Positions 1-8,192 of a stretch of 64,000 nt of DNA are shown one piece after another (the first letter of the stretch is position 1; each line of letters opens with the position of its first letter). The translations under genes and the position numbers were made by a program. The notes beneath the pieces are model-generated. The model saw nothing but the letters and a program-made list of their open reading frames with translations. It ran no database searches and had not been told where the DNA came from. The stretch comes from Blastomonas aquatica (GTDB taxonomy: Bacteria > Pseudomonadota > Alphaproteobacteria > Sphingomonadales > Sphingomonadaceae), in NCBI RefSeq assembly GCF_014639875.1, contig NZ_BMGD01000004.1, positions 62,001 to 126,000 of the forward strand, given 5' to 3'.

Positions 1-765
1 ACCACGGTGCGCGATCTCAACAAGGCGCTGCGCCAGGGCGGTTTCGACTCGGGCGAGATTCATGGCGACATGGAACAGCGCGACCGGATCGCAGAGCTCG
101 ACAAGTTCAAGGACGGGACGATCAACATCCTGGTCGCCTCCGACGTCGCCGCGCGCGGATTGGACATCAAGGGCGTCAGCCATGTGTTCAACTATGACGC
201 GCCGTGGCATCCGGATGACTACGTCCACCGAATCGGCCGTACGGGCCGGGCAGGGGCGACCGGCAAGGCCTATACCTTTATCACCGAAGAAGATGCCGAG
301 GCGCTTGCGAATATCGAAAAGCTGATCGGCACCACGATCCCCGAGATCACTGTCGCCGATTCGGGTGGTGCGGTAGCTGAAGCCAAGCCAGCCAAGCCGC
401 GCGCAACCGAGGAGCGGGCACCTAGGCGTCGCACCCGGAGTGGCGAGGCCAAGTCGCGCGCACCACGCGACGAGCGTTCGAGCGCAGATAAAGCCGAAGA
501 ACCGACCGAGGTCGATGTTCGCGAGGCGCAGCCCGTCCGCGAGAAAACGCGGGTAAGCAAACCTCGCGCAGCCAAGCCTCGGGAAGAACGGTCACGCGAC
601 AAGCAGCCGCGCGAGGAACGGCCGCGCGAGGAACGGCCGCGGTCTGAGGACCGCCGTCCGTCAGCATCCAAGCCGCGACGGTCGAATGACCGCAATGACG
701 GCCCCGATGATGGCTGGAACGGTCCGATGCCGGACTTCCTGTCGGTGGGCTTCGGCGAGAGCTGA
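1..765 (+). CDS. DEAD-box RNA helicase, C-terminal part (5' end outside window)
   Basis: The reading frame is open from the first base, so the gene begins upstream. What is visible is the second RecA-like lobe of an ATP-dependent DEAD-box RNA helicase: motif V (VASDVAARGLDI) and motif VI (HRIGRTGRAG) are intact. They are followed by a long low-complexity tail of about 140 residues rich in Arg, Lys, Glu and Pro with repeated PREER units, ending in a hydrophobic patch (DFLSVGF). Such basic tails in RhlE/DeaD-type helicases bind RNA non-specifically, and a role in ribosome assembly or RNA decay is inferred. The subfamily cannot be fixed without the N-terminal half. Confidence 0.93.
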   Translation, partial: TTVRDLNKALRQGGFDSGEIHGDMEQRDRIAELDKFKDGTINILVASDVAARGLDIKGVSHVFNYDAPWHPDDYVHRIGRTGRAGATGKAYTFITEEDAEALANIEKLIGTTIPEITVADSGGAVAEAKPAKPRATEERAPRRRTRSGEAKSRAPRDERSSADKAEEPTEVDVREAQPVREKTRVSKPRAAKPREERSRDKQPREERPREERPRSEDRRPSASKPRRSNDRNDGPDDGWNGPMPDFLSVGFGES

Positions 766-871
766 GGCTGCTGCGGAGACATCCGCAGACGCAGCACATC
801 AATTTCCCTTGCTATCGTCACGCCCGCGCATGCGCAGGCCCCACGTCTGTGAGAATGGTGCACAAAACATT

Positions 872-897
872 GTCATTTCTACGTGCGCGGGAATGAC
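872..897. repeat. REP-like imperfect hairpin
   Basis: GTCATT and AATGAC form the outer arms of an imperfect stem around a GC-rich core. It lies in the gap between the convergent helicase and TonB receptor genes and resembles the short palindromic intergenic elements common in sphingomonads. There is no T-tract, so an intrinsic terminator is not evident. Confidence 0.5.
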
Positions 898-925
898 GAT
901 GTTGAACTTTCAGGGACCAATACCG

Positions 926-959
926 CCCCCGCTCTCGGGCTTTCGCCGGAGAACGGGGT
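926..959. repeat. Palindromic intergenic repeat (copy 1 of the TTCTCCGGC family)
   Basis: CCCCG and CGGGG arms enclose a core with GGCTTTCGCCGGAGAA. The same core is found at 5961-5988 and, degenerate, at 6013-6040. It sits just after the end of the TonB receptor gene on the minus strand and may act as an mRNA 3' stabiliser. Confidence 0.55.
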
Positions 960-974
960 ATGCGGATCGAAAGC

Positions 975-3122
975 TCAGAAGCTGAACTTTGCTGAGATGC
1001 GGAAATCGCGACCTGCAAGTGGTGCGAAGTCCTTGGTGAAGCTTGCCGCACGGCGTCCGACAACATCGAAGATATTGTTCGCAGATGCGATCAGCGTCAC
1101 CCCCCGACCAGGTCCCAGGGGCTTCCAGGACGCGCTAGCATTGACCAAGGTAAAGCCGTCGGTCTCGGTTTCGAAATTGGCGTTGCGCGCCTGTTCGTCA
1201 AACCATTCGACTTCAGCGCGGAGCGCTACTGTGTCGCTCTCGGCGGCGAGGCCACCCAGCAGCCGCAGCGGCGGAATGCGGGGGACGGGACCCAATCCGT
1301 CGAGCGATGCACGCACGTAATCGGCGACACCGTTCGCGCGGAAACGGAAGTCGCCCGCCCTTGCAAAGATAACCGACGCTTCGGCCTCGAAGCCATAATA
1401 TTTCGCATCGTTCTGAATATACTGAAACACCGGAAGATCATCTTCTTCCAGCCCGGTCGGTACGTCGACAATGAAATCATCGAAATCGTTGTAGAAGCCA
1501 GTGAGCGAAAGGCTCACGTCAGGGGTCGACCAGCGGATATACGCTTCCCCACCCCAGCTCTTTTCGGTGGTGAAGTCGGGGTTTCCGATCTCGAATGCCT
1601 GCGTCGCGATATGCGCGCCGTTTGAAAACAGCTCCTCGGCAGCCGGCGCGCGCTGTGCTCGGTTCAGGTTGACGCCCACGCGCAACCGGTCATCGGCGAT
1701 ATACGCAAACCCCAGCGCGAAGGAATAGGAGTTGAAGTCCCGCTCAACACCGAGCGACTGTGACTTGACGTTGACCTTGTCGTAGCGCGCTGCGCCTTCG
1801 ACCTCGAAATTGCCGCTTCGCACTTCCTGCAGCGTGAAGAAGCCGATCTGGTCGGTGACGTTGGGCGGCAGGAACGCTTCGGCACCAACCGCGCTGAAAT
1901 CGCGATGAACATATTGCACCCCGCTGGCACCGCGCCATCCGCCGCGGTCACGCTGAACGAGCTCAAGCCGAGATTCAATGCCCTGGTTGCTGAACACGGT
2001 GCCGACTTCGTCGCCCTCAAATTCAGTCTGCTTGAAATCGGCATAGGCTGCGCGCAGGCGGAGTGCCTCAAAGAAGCCGGGGAGGAAGACTTCACCGCGG
2101 AAATCGACCTTAATCTGGTCGAGTCCGATGGTGACCGGACCTTCCTCTTCCTCGCCGCCGGCTTCTTCCTCGCCTTCTTCGCCATGATGATGGCCTGCGC
2201 CGGGGCGCTCGGGTACACCGTAGAGGCTGTTATAGTAGCTGCCTGAAATGCCGAAACTGCCGCCTTCGCCGATATAGGCCAGGCCGCCAGCAAAGCTGTA
2301 GGTTTCGGTGCCGGTATTAGGAATGCGGCCGCGCAGACCGGCGAGTTCTTCGGCCTCCTCGGCTTCCCCGATGTTGCCCTCTTCGCGCTCTTCTGCGGCT
2401 TCTTCGAGCTGCTCGGCGCGCAAGGCAGGCGAAAGCACGAAGCCGCCGACGCGCAGGTCGTTCGACTTGCGGTAGCTGCCGTCAAGGTGCAGCACGAGCT
2501 TCGAGGTCAGCGGTACGTCAAGGCTTGCACCGATGCTGCGTTCATCGGCTGCCGAACCATAAGTAGCGAGTGCATCGAGATGGAACGGCTCTTCGGGTAC
2601 TTCGCGCGGGATGCGCTTGTCGATCGCGTTAACCGCACCGCCCACGGCCTGTCCGCCGAACAGAAGGACTGCAGGGCCGCGCAAAACTTCAACGCGATCA
2701 AGGATGATCGGCTCGACCGTGACGCCATGATCGGGTGAGGTGTTCGATACATCGATCGTTCCGATGCCGTCGGTCAGCACGCGGATGCGTTCCCCCTGGA
2801 AGCCGCGGAGCACCGGACGCGATGCGCCAGGGGAGAAGCTGGTTGCCGATACGCCGGGCAGCTTGGTCAGCGCATCGCCGATCTGCGAGCGCGCCTCGCG
2901 CGAAAGGTCATCACCGCTCAGTTCAGACGTTCCCGCCAGAATGCTGAGATCGCGCACGAACGGTGCAGTAACGATGATCCCGCGGTTGCGATGGAAATCA
3001 TCATCGTCCTGGTCGGCACGCTCGGCGTTGGTGACTGTCTGTTGCGCCAATGCAGGCAAAGGTGCCAGCGCCGCAGCGCTGAGGCAAAGCGAAGAGGAAA
3101 TGAGCAGAAATGTGCTGCGCAT
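975..3122 (-). CDS. TonB-dependent receptor, ZnuD-like (probable zinc uptake)
   Basis: This is a 715-residue outer-membrane receptor with a signal peptide (cleavage near LPALAQQ). A plug domain follows (LPGVSATSF, VLRGFQGERIRVL, VEVLRGPAVLLFGG), then a 22-strand barrel ending in aromatic Phe (SAKFSF). The plug carries NTSPDHGV, typical of ZnuD-type zinc receptors. An extracellular stretch around residues 309-330 is His/Glu-rich (GHHHGEEGEEE), and another acidic stretch lies near 232-260; both are plausible metal-collecting loops. A palindromic operator candidate lies about 135 bases upstream. Zinc as substrate is inferred from loop composition; other divalent metals are possible. Confidence 0.88.
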   Translation of the reverse strand: MRSTFLLISSSLCLSAAALAPLPALAQQTVTNAERADQDDDDFHRNRGIIVTAPFVRDLSILAGTSELSGDDLSREARSQIGDALTKLPGVSATSFSPGASRPVLRGFQGERIRVLTDGIGTIDVSNTSPDHGVTVEPIILDRVEVLRGPAVLLFGGQAVGGAVNAIDKRIPREVPEEPFHLDALATYGSAADERSIGASLDVPLTSKLVLHLDGSYRKSNDLRVGGFVLSPALRAEQLEEAAEEREEGNIGEAEEAEELAGLRGRIPNTGTETYSFAGGLAYIGEGGSFGISGSYYNSLYGVPERPGAGHHHGEEGEEEAGGEEEEGPVTIGLDQIKVDFRGEVFLPGFFEALRLRAAYADFKQTEFEGDEVGTVFSNQGIESRLELVQRDRGGWRGASGVQYVHRDFSAVGAEAFLPPNVTDQIGFFTLQEVRSGNFEVEGAARYDKVNVKSQSLGVERDFNSYSFALGFAYIADDRLRVGVNLNRAQRAPAAEELFSNGAHIATQAFEIGNPDFTTEKSWGGEAYIRWSTPDVSLSLTGFYNDFDDFIVDVPTGLEEDDLPVFQYIQNDAKYYGFEAEASVIFARAGDFRFRANGVADYVRASLDGLGPVPRIPPLRLLGGLAAESDTVALRAEVEWFDEQARNANFETETDGFTLVNASASWKPLGPGRGVTLIASANNIFDVVGRRAASFTKDFAPLAGRDFRISAKFSF

Positions 3123-3570
3123 GATCGGTGGATGCTCCCGTTGATTTGTTTTTTTTCACGTACAGCCGCCCATGCCTGATGGCGGTTGGGCGCGGGCAGA
3201 TCGAACTCTCTGGCCCCGGTCCTGGCGACTGATCTGGCCAGCTACCATCTGTGTGATGTTATATCAATATAAATATACCGCCGCCAAAGCACAGTGCGGC
3301 GGGGGCAGATTGCGCGGGCTGCCGATCCAGTTCTGTGGCACTGCATTGGTCTGCTTGGCTGATCCGAACAATCGTGGAAAATGACGTCGCGGTATTGGGC
3401 GATCCTTACACGGGAGCGGATACTGAGGCGGTCGTTCATCCGATTTGCGCACGCGCGATCGGCTGAAACTGCTGTTCAAAGGCTCGAAAATCTGCCAATA
3501 AACATCATCGGCTTGGCTATTGTGTCGTTCGATATCTGCTCGACCGCAGCATCACCGAAAGTTCCCCGTC
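3123..3570. other. Intergenic region between divergent genes
   Basis: These 448 bases separate the minus-strand receptor from the plus-strand small membrane protein. Apart from the palindrome at 3259-3272 no gene, RNA or terminator could be supported. The frames that stay open here lack convincing starts and composition. Confidence 0.6.
3259..3272. promoter_or_regulatory. Candidate Zur/Fur-family operator upstream of the ZnuD-like receptor
   Basis: TTATAT-CA-ATATAA is a perfect 6-bp inverted repeat inside an AT-rich island (ATGTTATA on one side, TATAAATAT on the other) in otherwise GC-rich sequence. The geometry resembles alphaproteobacterial Zur boxes built on GTTATA/TATAAC half-sites. Its place ahead of a His-rich TonB receptor supports zinc repression. 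The match is by eye only. Confidence 0.42.
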
Positions 3571-3795
3571 ATGTTCAATGCGCTTCAATCCACCCTCGTT
3601 GTCGCCGGCCTGTTTGGGTTGATCGCCGCACCTTTCGTTGGCGTGATGCTGATCCTGCTTGCGATCGGTGCGTCCACCGGGCTGATCATTGGCCTCGGCT
3701 TTCTGACATTGCTGGTCAGCATCACTTTTGCCGTATCAAAAGCCGGTCGGAATTTTTTCGCGCCCCGGTTGCGCAAGGCTGCCCGTCGCGGCTGA
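3571..3795 (+). CDS. Small two-helix membrane protein, unknown function
   Basis: A 74-residue protein starting MFNALQSTLVV. Almost the whole length is two hydrophobic segments (about residues 7-30 and 32-52) followed by a basic tail (APRLRKAARRG), which suggests an inner-membrane protein with a cytoplasmic C-terminus. The chosen ATG removes a non-hydrophobic, unlikely extension. It is convergent with the prepilin peptidase gene. No family is recognised. Confidence 0.55.
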   Translation: MFNALQSTLVVAGLFGLIAAPFVGVMLILLAIGASTGLIIGLGFLTLLVSITFAVSKAGRNFFAPRLRKAARRG

Positions 3796-3820
3796 TTGCC
3801 TAGCCTGACCGGTTCGCGTG

Positions 3821-4585
3821 TCAGGCAAACGGATAAAACAGAGCGACCGGCCAAGCCGCCGCAGCCATCAGCGTGCCCAACGGAAAGCGGGTCGCACCGC
3901 TGAGTTTTGTACCGTTCTGTTGCAGGACGAGCGCGATGGCGAGGCCGGTACCGCTGGCGATCATCAGAACCAGCGGCAACATCTGCCATCCCAGCCAAAG
4001 CCCGATCGCACCCAGCAGCAGCGGATCGCCTCCGCCCAGCCCCTCGCGTCCCCGGCACTGCCGATAAGCAAAGGCTATAACCCCCAACAACCCAAAGCCT
4101 GCGCCAGCACCGATCAGGCGGCTGGTCCAGTCCGGGCCTAGCCCCGTAAGGCCGGTCATCATCCCGCCCGCGACCAAAGTCGCGGTCAACGCATGCGGTA
4201 GCCAAAAGTGCTTGAGGTCGAGCCATGCCAATGGCAGCAGCAGCCAGCCGAAAGTTGCAATTGCAACTCCCGTCCAACCCGGATGCAGTGCCAACGCGAT
4301 TGCGCCGATCGCAGCTGCAATCAATTCGATGATCAGACTGTCAGGCCCTATGGGCGCACGACAACTGGCACATCGCCCCCGCAAGGCCAGATGCGAAAAG
4401 ACCGGCACCAGTTGCCATGGGCGCAGAACCACGCCGCAAGCATCGCACTGTGAACGCCCGGTCATCACCGAGCGGTCCTGTGGCCAGCGGCTCGCCAGTG
4501 CCGCAATGAAGCTGCCAAGGATCGCGCCCAATACCGCTGCGGCGAATGGTCCGATGACAGGATGGTGCAGCAGTGGCGCAAGCAT
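3821..4585 (-). CDS. Prepilin peptidase (A24 family, PilD-like)
   Basis: A 254-residue inner-membrane aspartic protease that would cleave, and in this family often N-methylate, type IV prepilins or pseudopilins. Visible features are an N-terminal GSFIAAL segment, two CxxC pairs forming the zinc-binding cytoplasmic loop (CDACG and CASCR), the first catalytic Asp in LAWLDLKHFWLP and the second in GGGDPLLLGAIG, and about seven transmembrane helices. The start was set at MLAPLLHH; the frame stays open for 33 more codons upstream, but that part is basic and unlike the family. No pilin genes lie nearby, so it serves substrates encoded elsewhere. Confidence 0.9.
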   Translation of the reverse strand: MLAPLLHHPVIGPFAAAVLGAILGSFIAALASRWPQDRSVMTGRSQCDACGVVLRPWQLVPVFSHLALRGRCASCRAPIGPDSLIIELIAAAIGAIALALHPGWTGVAIATFGWLLLPLAWLDLKHFWLPHALTATLVAGGMMTGLTGLGPDWTSRLIGAGAGFGLLGVIAFAYRQCRGREGLGGGDPLLLGAIGLWLGWQMLPLVLMIASGTGLAIALVLQQNGTKLSGATRFPLGTLMAAAAWPVALFYPFA

Positions 4586-4750
4586 CGGTGAACGGGCCTT
4601 GTTCCGGGGGCAGGGACGCGACCAGCGCCTTAGCGGCCTGTGCACCTGCGTGGAAAGCGCTTTTGCGCAAGGTTTGCGGGACATTTGAATTGCCCTGCCG
4701 GTTGCTCTAGGGCTGGCGGTAACCTGAAACCCGTTTGAGGACCAAAAGTC

Positions 4751-5947
4751 ATGACCGCATTTTCCGCCTCCGATCCCGTTGTTATCGTGTCGTACGCGCG
4801 CACCCCGATGGGAAGCTTTCAGGGCAGCCTGTCTGGCGCGAGCGCGACCGATCTGGGGGCGACTGCGGTCAAGGCAGCGGTCGAACGCGCCGGCGTATCA
4901 GGGGATGCGATCGAGCGGATCTATATGGGCTGCGTTCTGCCCGCAGGTCTTGGCCAGGCACCCGCGCGACAGGCGGCGTTGAAAGCCGGGCTGCCGATGT
5001 CGGTCGAGGCAACCACGGTTAACAAGATGTGCGGCAGCGGCATGCAGGCTGCGATCATGGGGGCCGAGGCCCTCGCATCGGGATCGGTCGATCTGCTGAT
5101 CGCTGGCGGCATGGAGAGCATGACCAACGCGCCTTATCTGCTCACCAAACATCGCGGCGGGGCGCGGCTCGGCCATGATCGGGTTATGGATCACATGTTC
5201 CTGGACGGACTCGAGGACGCGTACGAGCCAGGCCGCGCGATGGGCAGCTTTGCCGAGGAGACCGCTGGCGAATATCAGTTCACCCGCGAAGCACAGGACG
5301 ATTACGCGGTGACATCGCTCACCCGTGCGCAGCACGCGCAGACCTCGGGCGCGTTCGACCGGGAAATCGTCGCGGTGGAGATCGCCGGTCGCAAAGGCAC
5401 TGTCACCATCGACAAGGACGAACAGCCGCTCAAGGGTGATGCAAGCAAGATTCCCACTTTGAAGCCTGCTTTCGCCAAGGACGGAACGATCACTGCGGCC
5501 AACGCCTCGTCGATCTCGGACGGCGCGGCCGCCCTGGTGCTGACCCGGCAGAGCGTGGCCGATCGGCTGGGGCTCAAGCCGGTCGCGCGGATCGTTGCCC
5601 ATGCTGCACACGCGCATGCGCCGGCCAAGTTCACCACCGCGCCTGTTGATGCTAGCCGCAAGGCGATGGAGAAGGCTGGCTGGAGCGTCGATGACGTCGA
5701 TCTGTTCGAGGTCAACGAGGCGTTCGCATGTGTCTCGATGATCGCGATGCGCGACCTCGGCATTCCACACGACAAGGTGAACGTCCATGGCGGCGCGACC
5801 GCGTTGGGTCATCCCATCGGCGCGAGTGGGGCGAGGATCATCGCGACGCTGATTTCGGCATTGCAGACACATGGCGGCACGCGCGGCGTGGCATCGCTCT
5901 GCATCGGCGGCGGCGAAGCGACGGCGGTAGCGCTTGAGCTGATTTGA
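4751..5947 (+). CDS. Acetyl-CoA C-acetyltransferase (thiolase II)
   Basis: A 398-residue thiolase of normal length that condenses two acetyl-CoA to acetoacetyl-CoA, or cleaves it, feeding polyhydroxyalkanoate, ketone or short-chain fatty-acid metabolism. The nucleophilic Cys is in NKMCGSGMQA, the catalytic His in NVHGGATALGHPIGASG, and the second catalytic Cys in SLCIGGGEA. The SD (GAGGA) lies well placed before the ATG. The gene stands alone, followed by palindromic repeats. AtoB or PhaA naming cannot be decided from sequence. Confidence 0.92.
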   Translation: MTAFSASDPVVIVSYARTPMGSFQGSLSGASATDLGATAVKAAVERAGVSGDAIERIYMGCVLPAGLGQAPARQAALKAGLPMSVEATTVNKMCGSGMQAAIMGAEALASGSVDLLIAGGMESMTNAPYLLTKHRGGARLGHDRVMDHMFLDGLEDAYEPGRAMGSFAEETAGEYQFTREAQDDYAVTSLTRAQHAQTSGAFDREIVAVEIAGRKGTVTIDKDEQPLKGDASKIPTLKPAFAKDGTITAANASSISDGAAALVLTRQSVADRLGLKPVARIVAHAAHAHAPAKFTTAPVDASRKAMEKAGWSVDDVDLFEVNEAFACVSMIAMRDLGIPHDKVNVHGGATALGHPIGASGARIIATLISALQTHGGTRGVASLCIGGGEATAVALELI

Positions 5948-5960
5948 TCTGATCGACACA

Positions 5961-5988
5961 CTGTTCTCCGGCGAAAGCCGGAGAACAG
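5961..5988. repeat. Perfect 12-bp-stem palindrome (copy 2)
   Basis: CTGTTCTCCGGC and its exact complement are joined by a GAAA tetraloop. It lies 13 bases after the thiolase stop, with no T-tract on either side, so it is better read as a repeat/3'-end stabiliser than as a classic terminator. It belongs to the same family as 926-959. Confidence 0.7.
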
Positions 5989-6012
5989 AGCAACTGCAGT
6001 GCTAACCGACTC

Positions 6013-6040
6013 CTGGGCTCCGGCTTTCGCCAGAGAATGG
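6013..6040. repeat. Degenerate palindrome (copy 3)
   Basis: CTCCGGCTTTCGCCAGAGAA is a slightly mutated, inverted copy of the neighbouring palindrome at 5961-5988. It is placed just past the end of panB on the minus strand, so the pair brackets two convergent gene ends. Confidence 0.6.
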
Positions 6041-6045
6041 GAAAA

Positions 6046-6918
6046 TCAGTCCTTGGGCGCGTAGGTCTGGTCGGCGCTCGGAAAGCTTCGAGCTGAAACC
6101 TCGGCGGAGTAGCTCTTCACTGCGGTTTCGATCACGCCTGCCAGGTTCTCGTACTTCTTCACGAACCGCGCGGTGCGCTCGAACAGACCCAGCATGTCCT
6201 CGGTCACCAGCACCTGGCCATCGCACTGCGCGGATGCGCCGATGCCGATAACGATGGCAGATACAGCCTCGGTCACCGCGATCGCGATCGGTTCGACGAC
6301 GCCTTCTACGACAACGGCAAACGCGCCTGCCTGGTCAAGTGCAACTGCATCGCTGACGATCTTGTCGGCTTCGGCGCCCGAACGGCCGCGCGCGGCATAG
6401 CTGCCCAGGATGTTGATCGCCTGCGGGGTGAGCCCGACATGACCGACCACCGGAATGCCGCGCTCGGTCAGGAACCTGACGGTCGGCGCCATCGCTGCGC
6501 CGCCTTCCAGCTTGACCGCGGCCGCGCCGGTTTCCTTGAGCAGTCGTGCTGCGCTGGCAAACGCCTGTTCGGGCGAGGCTTCATAGCTGCCAAACGGCAT
6601 GTCGATGACAACGATGCTGTGATAGCTGCCGCGAACCACCGCTGCGCCATGCGCTGCCATCATCTCGAGCGTAACCGGCACCGTGCTGGGCAGGCCGTAG
6701 ATCACCTGGCCCAGCGAATCGCCGACCAGCAGCATGTCGCAATGCGGATCGAGCAGCTGCGCCATCCGCGCGGTGTAAGCAGTCAGCATCACCACCGGCT
6801 TTGCGGTCGCGCCATCGACCTTGCGCCGCTGGATCGCAGGCACGGTCAGGCGTTTCATGGGAGCAGGCGTCGGGTTCGCGCGGCTGGTCGATGTATCGAG
6901 TGTATACGTTGTGGACAT
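6046..6918 (-). CDS. panB: 3-methyl-2-oxobutanoate hydroxymethyltransferase
   Basis: PanB transfers a hydroxymethyl group from 5,10-methylene-tetrahydrofolate to 2-oxoisovalerate, the first committed step to pantothenate and CoA. Typical motifs are present: VVMLTAYTARMAQLLD, LLVGDSLGQVIYG (metal-binding Asp), MPFGSYEAS, AVKLEGG, GHVGLTPQ and the catalytic Glu region FAVVVEGVVEP. The start is set at MSTTYTLD, giving 290 residues; an upstream extension with several Cys residues is unlikely. A later in-frame ATG (MKRLTVPAIQ, 6858) fits the family's usual start and is an alternative. No other pantothenate gene is adjacent. Confidence 0.93.
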   Translation of the reverse strand: MSTTYTLDTSTSRANPTPAPMKRLTVPAIQRRKVDGATAKPVVMLTAYTARMAQLLDPHCDMLLVGDSLGQVIYGLPSTVPVTLEMMAAHGAAVVRGSYHSIVVIDMPFGSYEASPEQAFASAARLLKETGAAAVKLEGGAAMAPTVRFLTERGIPVVGHVGLTPQAINILGSYAARGRSGAEADKIVSDAVALDQAGAFAVVVEGVVEPIAIAVTEAVSAIVIGIGASAQCDGQVLVTEDMLGLFERTARFVKKYENLAGVIETAVKSYSAEVSARSFPSADQTYAPKD

Positions 6919-7085
6919 GGCGACGGGTGTAGCGGTGCAGACTGCTGTGTGCAAACACAACGGATCGCACCTGCCGCAGCTGGGCATTGCCGCTGGCCCG
7001 ACCTGTGGCCAACCCGCGCTTGCCTATTGTGCCCCAGCGCGCGACAAGGGCGGCGATAATTCCTTAACAACGGATATGATTCTGG

Positions 7086-8180
7086 ATGCTGCGGATCCTC
7101 GTATTTACGCTGGCCGCGCTGGCTGCGACAGGCACCACGCTGAGTTTGCTGACCAGCTATCGATGGTACATCCGCATGTGGGATTTTCCGCGTGTCGCGC
7201 TTATGCTTGTTGCGGCACTGGCATTGGTGCTTGCGGTTCCGGTTCTGGCCGGATGGGCGCGCGCACTGGTCGTGCTGGCGATGGTGCTGGTGATCGGCTG
7301 GCAGGGTTTCCGCATCTATCCTTACACCACGCTCGCCAAGACCGAGATCGCCCAGGCGGTGATCAAGCGCGAGAACTGCATCACGGCGTTCTCGTTCAAC
7401 GTTTTGCAGACCAACCGCGATTACGCTCGGACTCTAAAGCTGCTTGATCGCGAAGACCCCGATATCGTGCTGCTGCTCGAAACCGATGAGCCGTGGGAGA
7501 CCGCGCTCAAGCCGGTCATCGATCGCTATCCCCATCGATTGTCGGCACCGCTTGGCAACCTTTACGGATTGATCCTGCTGTCGCGGTTGCCCGTTGAAGA
7601 TGCGGAAATCACCTGGCTGATCGACAATGAAACGCCATCGGTGTTCGCGACGATGCAGACCGAGGGCGGGGCCCGGTTCCGCTATATCGGCCTGCATCCA
7701 CGCCCGCCGCAGCCTGGCGAGGATACCGAAAAACGCGATGGCGAGATCGCGATCGCAGCGCGCTACGCCAAGGAAACCAAGCTGCCCGTGCTGGCAATGG
7801 GTGACTTTAACGATGTCGCCTGGTCGCGTACGTCGCAGATGTTCAAGCGGATCGGCGGTTATCTCGATCCACGGATCGGGCGCGGCCTGTATGCGACATT
7901 CCCCGCCAACCTTCCGGGTTTGCGCTGGCCGCTCGATCATATCTTCATGTCGCCCGATTTCACGCTGGTCGATATGAAGGTGCTTGAGAATGTGGGGTCT
8001 GACCATCTTCCGGTCATTGCCGAGGTGTGCCTTGCGCCGCGCGCCGCCAAGGTTCTCAACGAAGCGCCCCAAGCGCCCGATGCGTCAGATCATCAGGATA
8101 TGAAGGAATCCATTCGTGACGGAAAACAGGCCGCGCGCGATGAGGGGACCGCGTCCGGCGGTTCGCCGCCTCCGCCTTGA
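7086..8180 (+). CDS. Membrane-anchored endonuclease/exonuclease/phosphatase family protein
   Basis: A 364-residue protein with three N-terminal hydrophobic segments (residues about 1-85) followed by an EEP metal-dependent phosphohydrolase domain. Catalytic landmarks are SFNVLQTNRD, LLLETDEPW, the HPRPP segment, GDFNDVAWS and the terminal GSDHLPVIAEV. The domain probably faces the periplasm. Substrate is unknown; members cleave nucleic acids, phospholipids or inositol phosphates. The C-terminal 40 residues are polar and probably disordered. Confidence 0.85.
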   Translation: MLRILVFTLAALAATGTTLSLLTSYRWYIRMWDFPRVALMLVAALALVLAVPVLAGWARALVVLAMVLVIGWQGFRIYPYTTLAKTEIAQAVIKRENCITAFSFNVLQTNRDYARTLKLLDREDPDIVLLLETDEPWETALKPVIDRYPHRLSAPLGNLYGLILLSRLPVEDAEITWLIDNETPSVFATMQTEGGARFRYIGLHPRPPQPGEDTEKRDGEIAIAARYAKETKLPVLAMGDFNDVAWSRTSQMFKRIGGYLDPRIGRGLYATFPANLPGLRWPLDHIFMSPDFTLVDMKVLENVGSDHLPVIAEVCLAPRAAKVLNEAPQAPDASDHQDMKESIRDGKQAARDEGTASGGSPPPP

Positions 8181-8192
8181 TTTGCGGCCTGA

